A program made the translations under genes and the position numbers. This document shows positions 6,826 through 9,920 of a stretch of DNA of 9,920 nt, in pieces (position 1 is the first letter of the stretch; each line of letters opens with the position of its first letter). The notes under the pieces are model-generated. The model saw only the letters and a program-made list of their open reading frames with translations. It had not been told where the DNA came from and made no database searches. Source of the stretch: an uncultured Peptococcaceae bacterium (GTDB lineage: Bacteria; Bacillota; Peptococcia; Peptococcales; Peptococcaceae); assembly GCA_945949655.1 (NCBI GenBank), contig CAMFFG010000022.1, positions 1 through 9,920 of the forward strand, read 5' to 3'.

Positions 6826-7716
6826 ATGACAGTATATATTGATGAAGTGTTTCTGGTAAATCTGATAATGAATTGGCTGATTTTGTGGGCGACTGGGAAT
6901 TTGGCGCAGAGCCGGTGCAGATTGTGGTCGCTGGCTGCGGCTGCTATAGCAGGTGCTGTTTATTCTGTTTCTGTATTTTCTCCCTGGGGCGGTTGGTTTA
7001 TGCAGCTGCCGGTAAAAATCAGCTGCTCTTTTTTTATGGTTTGGCTTGCTTTCGGATTTTGCAGCTGGCAGCGCTATGTAAAACATATCGTCTATTTTTA
7101 TCTGATTTCTTTTGTTCTGGGTGGTGCTTCTCTGGCGGCCATGTACCTGTTTGGACAGAGATTTATGCAAACCTGGAACGGAATTGCGCTGGTCCAGATT
7201 GATTTTCAGCTGTTCTGGCTGGCAATAGCTGTGTTTTTGGTAGGCGGCAGCGTTTTTTTTCTCCGTCAGCATCTGCGTAAAGATCTGACTGCATTGCCAT
7301 CTGTTCTGACAGCACAGATCTGTCTTGGTGAGCATCAGATTATACTGCAGTTGCTTGTGGATACCGGATGCAGCTTGACCGATCCTTTGAGCGGACTTCC
7401 CGTGATTGTGGCTGAGCAGAATGCAGTTATGCCATTGTTCCCGGAAAAACTGCAGCAGATGGCGCGTAAACCGGAGACAGGAGCGGATCAGTTGCTGCTG
7501 GCTGCAGAAGCCTGTGGCATGCAGGGGCGCTGGCGTTTTATTCCTTATCGGGCCGTGGGTCAGCAGGGATTATTGCCGGGCTTTCGACCAGATGTGGTGG
7601 TATTACAGTATGGCGCTATGCAAAAGACATATCATGATGTAATCATTGCAATTTCTAATCAGAAATTTTCTCCTTACGAGACTTATCAGGGTCTGGTTCA
7701 GCCTGAATTACTTTAG
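6826..7716 (+). CDS. spoIIGA: Sigma-E processing protease SpoIIGA
   Basis: Membrane-bound aspartic protease of the mother cell that removes the pro-sequence of sigma-E after polar septation, when triggered by the forespore signal SpoIIR. It has 296 residues, close to the family length. The N-terminal half has about five hydrophobic helices (roughly 5-24, 34-52, 60-78, 84-103, 120-145). The C-terminal half is a retropepsin-like domain with VDTGCSLTDPLSGLPVIV, whose Asp (D179, codon 7360-7362) is the catalytic residue of the family, and later IPYRAVGQQGLLPGFRPD. ATG 6826 gives the typical MTVYIDEVFLVN opening, with GGGAG (6812-6816) 9 bases upstream. An in-frame TTG at 6802 would add eight unconserved residues and lies almost on the inferred transcript start. 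The residue after DTG is Cys rather than the more usual Asn. Its substrate gene, sigE, follows after 18 bases. Confidence 0.93.
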   Translation: MTVYIDEVFLVNLIMNWLILWATGNLAQSRCRLWSLAAAAIAGAVYSVSVFSPWGGWFMQLPVKISCSFFMVWLAFGFCSWQRYVKHIVYFYLISFVLGGASLAAMYLFGQRFMQTWNGIALVQIDFQLFWLAIAVFLVGGSVFFLRQHLRKDLTALPSVLTAQICLGEHQIILQLLVDTGCSLTDPLSGLPVIVAEQNAVMPLFPEKLQQMARKPETGADQLLLAAEACGMQGRWRFIPYRAVGQQGLLPGFRPDVVVLQYGAMQKTYHDVIIAISNQKFSPYETYQGLVQPELL

Positions 7717-7734
7717 ATGAGAGGAGCACAAAAA

Positions 7735-8448
7735 ATGGGGCTATCGAAAAAAATGAATCTGATGCTAGTTTGGATGATGCAGAAGTTGCATCTTCAGGAG
7801 GAAATTTATTATATTGGCAGCAGTGAGACTCTACCGCCTCCCTTGACAGCAGAAGAAGAACAACATTTACTTGAGCAGCTGGAACAGAACAAGGAACAGG
7901 TGCGAACAAAACTGATTGAGCACAACCTGCGGTTAGTGGTTTACATCGCCAGAAAATTTGAAAACACCGGAATCCCGGTTGAAGATCTGATTTCTATTGG
8001 TACCATCGGGCTGATCAAAGCAGTCAATACGTTTGATCATAGTAAAAAAATCAAGCTGGCCACCTACGCCTCCCGCTGTATTGAAGTCGAAATTCTGATG
8101 CAGCTGCGTCGCACCAGCAAAATGCGTTATGAAGTAAGTCTGGATGAGCCACTGAAAATTGATTATGATGGAAATGAATTATTACTCTCCGATGTGATGG
8201 GAACAGAGGAGGATGCGATCTACCAGTATATTGAGAAAGATATTGACTATGCACTTCTGCAGACAGCTATGTCCCATTTGTCCAAGCGGGAGCAGATGAT
8301 CGTGGAGTTGCGGTTTGGTCTGCGCGGAAAAGAAGAACGGACACAAAAGGAAGTGGCAGATATGCTGGGCATCTCACAATCATATATTTCACGGCTGGAG
8401 AAAAAAATCATTGGACGGCTACAGCGGGAATTTCAGAAATTAGAATAA
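7735..8448 (+). CDS. sigE: RNA polymerase sporulation sigma factor SigE (pro-sigma-E)
   Basis: First mother-cell-specific sigma factor of sporulation, made as an inactive membrane-associated precursor. It has 237 residues, near the 239 of B. subtilis. The pro-sequence (about 1-25) is hydrophobic and ends QEEIYYIGS. By analogy with B. subtilis, cleavage would fall between the two tyrosines (Y25/Y26). Region 2 covers about 60-130 ([49 protein letters not shown]), then VSLDEPL and GNELLLSDV. Region 4 has ELRFGL (191-196) and the helix-turn-helix [22 protein letters not shown] (203-224). Start ATG 7735 is preferred because GAGGAG (7721-7726) lies 8 bases before it. ATG 7717 would add six residues and place the ribosome site inside the gene. 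It is co-transcribed with spoIIGA. sigG does not follow. Confidence 0.95.
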   Translation: MGLSKKMNLMLVWMMQKLHLQEEIYYIGSSETLPPPLTAEEEQHLLEQLEQNKEQVRTKLIEHNLRLVVYIARKFENTGIPVEDLISIGTIGLIKAVNTFDHSKKIKLATYASRCIEVEILMQLRRTSKMRYEVSLDEPLKIDYDGNELLLSDVMGTEEDAIYQYIEKDIDYALLQTAMSHLSKREQMIVELRFGLRGKEERTQKEVADMLGISQSYISRLEKKIIGRLQREFQKLE

Positions 8449-8474
8449 AAACAGTTTTGTTTTATCCATCTTTG

Positions 8475-8483
8475 TGGTACAAT
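8475..8483 (+). promoter_or_regulatory. Possible extended -10 promoter before the LytTR regulator
   Basis: TGGTACAAT (8475-8483) fits an extended -10 (TG, one base, then TACAAT, five of six). The -35 region is poor: 8455-8460 reads TTTTGT. There is no terminator between sigE and this point, so read-through from spoIIG is also possible. Confidence 0.4.
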
Positions 8484-8521
8484 GATTTTGACAAAAATAG
8501 AATGACAGGAAGGTGGATCCT

Positions 8522-8637
8522 TTGCGCATTGCGATGATAACCAGCTGTTTTGCCAGCAACTGATTGCGCTGCTCAGACAGGAAGAAGAAATTGTCGGACA
8601 ATTTGAAATACAAAAGTTTTCCAGTGAAGCGACACTG
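8522..8637 (+). pseudogene. Frameshifted 5' part of the LytTR response regulator
   Basis: TTG 8522, with a strong ribosome site (AGGAAGGTGG, 8507-8516), begins Met-Arg-Ile-Ala, the typical opening of a response regulator. That frame ends at TGA 8561-8563 after 13 codons. The continuation HCDDNQLFCQQLIALL, with the acidic pair of a receiver, is in the frame that includes 8527 onward and runs unbroken into the LytTR gene, but it has no ATG, GTG or TTG before 8638. The two frames would join if TTGCGAT (8528-8535 region) were present twice in tandem, giving Met-Arg-Ile-Ala-Ile-Cys-Asp-Asp. The repaired gene would encode 245 residues, the normal length for this family. The cause may be a true deletion or a sequencing or assembly error. 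Confidence 0.65.
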
Positions 8638-9252
8638 TTGAAACAGATAAAACAAAACGTGTTTTTTGATCTGATTTTCCTAGGGCTTACAGCGGAACAT
8701 GAGAAATCCAGTCTGGAGACGGCAGAGCAGATCCGTCGCTATGACCGGGCAGTGATGCTGGTTTTTGTGACAGCAGACAGAAATGGTGTATGGGATGCTT
8801 TTGCGATGCAGGCTGCACCGTACCTGATAAAACCTGTGGACAAACTGCAGGTACAGTGCGTTTTGAAACGTTATCGTCTGAATCGGTTGGATGAAGAAAA
8901 TCGTTTGCCATTTCGCATCCGCAACCAGAAGGGTCAGGAAGAAATTCTGCTGGTGCAAGGGAAAGAGATTTTGTACGTGGAAAGCTATCTGCGCAAATTA
9001 CAGGTATATTGCAGTTCAGGCCACAGCTTTGAGGCAGTTGGAAAGATTTCTGAGCTGGAAGCGCAATTGGGTGTGCGAGGCTTTTTTCGAATTCATAAAA
9101 GTTATTTGGTCAATCTGAAATATCTGAAGCGGATAGAACCAGAGCAGCTTTGGCTGCAGGAGGATGGGGAGCAAACGGCTATTGCTTTGCCGTTATCACG
9201 CAGAAAACGGGAAAAACTGAGAAAAATTCTTTTGAGTGAAGTATCGTACTGA
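8638..9252 (+). CDS. LytTR-family response regulator, 5' end out of frame and receiver degenerate
   Basis: Cytoplasmic DNA-binding regulator of the AgrA/LytR type. The open part with a usable start codon (TTG 8638, no clear ribosome site) encodes 204 residues. It has the remaining receiver (1-80), including FVTAD (T45) and YLIKPV (K65), both conserved in receivers, then a LytTR DNA-binding domain (about 91-198) with EEILLVQGKEILYVES, FFRIHKSYLVNLKYLKRI and a basic end. The phospho-acceptor position in DLIFLD is Gly (G16, codon 8683-8685), so normal phosphorylation is not expected even if the full gene is intact. The first part of the receiver lies upstream in frame but is cut off from its start by a frameshift. 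No histidine kinase is in the window, so targets and signal are unknown. This is either a decaying gene, a phosphorylation-independent regulator, or an intact one damaged by a sequence error. Confidence 0.75.
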   Translation: MKQIKQNVFFDLIFLGLTAEHEKSSLETAEQIRRYDRAVMLVFVTADRNGVWDAFAMQAAPYLIKPVDKLQVQCVLKRYRLNRLDEENRLPFRIRNQKGQEEILLVQGKEILYVESYLRKLQVYCSSGHSFEAVGKISELEAQLGVRGFFRIHKSYLVNLKYLKRIEPEQLWLQEDGEQTAIALPLSRRKREKLRKILLSEVSY

Positions 9253-9284
9253 TCTCCGCACAAAAATGAAATAAAACAAGTGAA

Positions 9285-9336
9285 CAGACTGGATGGCTCT
9301 GCATGGTGCAGCAGTTTTTATCCGGTCTGATTTTTT
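9285..9336 (+). terminator. Rho-independent terminator after the LytTR regulator
   Basis: CAGACTGGAT (9285-9294) pairs with ATCCGGTCTG (9320-9329) over 10 bp, with one U-G. It encloses a second small hairpin, CTGCA (9299-9303) with TGCAG (9307-9311). T6 follows at 9331-9336. It ends the sigE-side transcription and isolates the next gene. Confidence 0.82.
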
Positions 9337-9382
9337 ATATGCCCGTTTCTTGCTTTATCTGAAGAAATCAAAAAGAAATAAT

Positions 9383-9411
9383 TCGCCACAGATTAAGATT
9401 TATGCTATTAT
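9383..9411 (+). promoter_or_regulatory. Candidate promoter for the cydD-like gene
   Basis: An extended -10, TGCTATTAT (9403-9411; hexamer TATTAT at 9406-9411, five of six), has a weak -35 TCGCCA (9383-9388, four of six) at 17 bp. It lies between the terminator and the ribosome site, which fits a new transcription unit starting near 9418. Nothing else was recognised in the 9253-9450 gap besides the terminator. Confidence 0.55.
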
Positions 9412-9450
9412 GAAATAGAATAAACAGTGGGAAAGGAGTTCAATGGATTT

Positions 9451-9920
9451 ATGATTGATCGGAATTTATGGCGACAGAGCCAGAGCAGACGAGGCTTGCT
9501 GCTGGCCAGCTGGGTCTGTGGTGTGCTGTGCGCCGGAGTGATTCTGTGGCAGGCTTTTACGCTGGCAGGAATATTAGATGCTGTTTTTTTACATAAAGCC
9601 ATACTGGAAGATACACTGCCCGCTATCAGGTTATTATTATTGCTGGTCACAATACGCTTTGGGCTGCAGGTGCTGGAGGAACATTTTTCTTTTCTGCTGG
9701 GCCAAGGTGTGCAGTATGATTTACGACAGGCGTTGTTGCAAAAGGTCAGTGCTATGGGACCAGTGGCTTTGAGACAGGAGCAGCGGGGTCAGATGCTTTA
9801 TCTGATGAACGAGGGCATTGGCACGCTGGAAAGCTATTACAGTAAATATCTGCCGCAGCTATTTCAGTCTGCCGTTATTCCGGCGTTGTTTCTGATTTTT
9901 ATTTTTCCTAGAGATCTGAC
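9451..9920 (+). CDS. cydD: CydD-like ABC exporter subunit, N-terminal part (cut by window end)
   Basis: The frame is open from ATG 9451 to the window end (156 complete codons), so only the first membrane helices and linker of an ABC transporter half are visible; the ATPase domain lies beyond. A hydrophobic segment (about 14-37), a second (about 55-75), a basic linker (YDLRQALLQKVSAMGP, QRGQM) and then GIGTLESYYSKYLPQLFQSAVIPALF followed by FPRD match the CydD pattern, in which a YLPQL block precedes the third membrane segment. CydD pairs with CydC to export glutathione or cysteine, and the pair is needed to assemble cytochrome bd oxidase. If so, a cydC-type partner should follow. AGGAG (9434-9438) is 12 bases before this start but only 4 before ATG 9443, which opens a three-codon frame overlapping it. 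Another type of ABC exporter cannot be fully excluded. Confidence 0.78.
   Translation, partial: MIDRNLWRQSQSRRGLLLASWVCGVLCAGVILWQAFTLAGILDAVFLHKAILEDTLPAIRLLLLLVTIRFGLQVLEEHFSFLLGQGVQYDLRQALLQKVSAMGPVALRQEQRGQMLYLMNEGIGTLESYYSKYLPQLFQSAVIPALFLIFIFPRDL

Noticed and set aside
6772..7335. Long minus-strand open frame opposite spoIIGA
   Set aside because: It has no recognisable domain or ribosome site, and it mirrors a clearly conserved gene on the + strand, so it is a shadow frame. The same holds for the other minus-strand frames in the window.
8451..8459. Possible LytTR binding half-site ACAGTTTTG before the regulator
   Set aside because: It matches most of the known half-site pattern, but LytTR proteins need two direct repeats and no second copy is found at the expected distance.
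8449..8475. Small AT-rich inverted repeat after sigE as a terminator
   Set aside because: The stem would be only about five A-T-rich pairs with no stable G-C core, so it is unlikely to terminate transcription.

Overview
The window is a conserved chromosomal segment from an endospore-forming member of the Bacillota. A Clostridia-like anaerobe is the best guess; I cannot place it below class level. The evidence is a division and cell-wall (dcw) cluster running directly into spoIIGA-sigE, the mother-cell sigma-factor locus found only in spore-formers. All genes lie on the + strand. Base composition is intermediate, and GTG and TTG starts are used alongside ATG.

Positions 1-6628 hold ftsW(spoVE)-murG-murC-murB-ftsQ(divIB)-ftsZ, tightly spaced. 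MurG, MurC and MurB make and extend the cytoplasmic peptidoglycan precursor. FtsW polymerises the lipid II that MurG makes, DivIB is a divisome scaffold, and FtsZ is the cytokinetic ring. ftsA is absent from its usual place between ftsQ and ftsZ. A near-consensus sigma-A promoter lies inside the 3' end of murB, so ftsQ-ftsZ can be transcribed apart from the mur genes. A strong hairpin terminator follows ftsZ.

Positions 6629-8448 hold the spoIIG operon. Its promoter has the unusual architecture known from Bacillus spoIIG: a -35 and -10 about 21 bp apart, with a Spo0A-box-like site over the -35 and a second one upstream. SpoIIGA is the membrane aspartic protease that activates pro-sigma-E, and SigE follows with its cleavable pro-sequence intact. 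sigG, which usually follows sigE, is not here.

Positions 8449-9252 hold an orphan LytTR-type response regulator that looks degenerate. Its start signals and first codons are out of frame with the rest, in a way explained by loss of one copy of a 7-bp tandem repeat. Its receiver also has Gly where the phospho-accepting Asp should be. A terminator follows. A separate unit then starts at 9451 with the 5' part of a cydD-like ABC exporter gene, cut off by the window end.

I found no CRISPR array, insertion sequence, phage gene, tRNA or rRNA. Most of the window is ordinary core genome. The most unusual items are the broken regulator, the promoter inside murB and the spoIIG-type control region.
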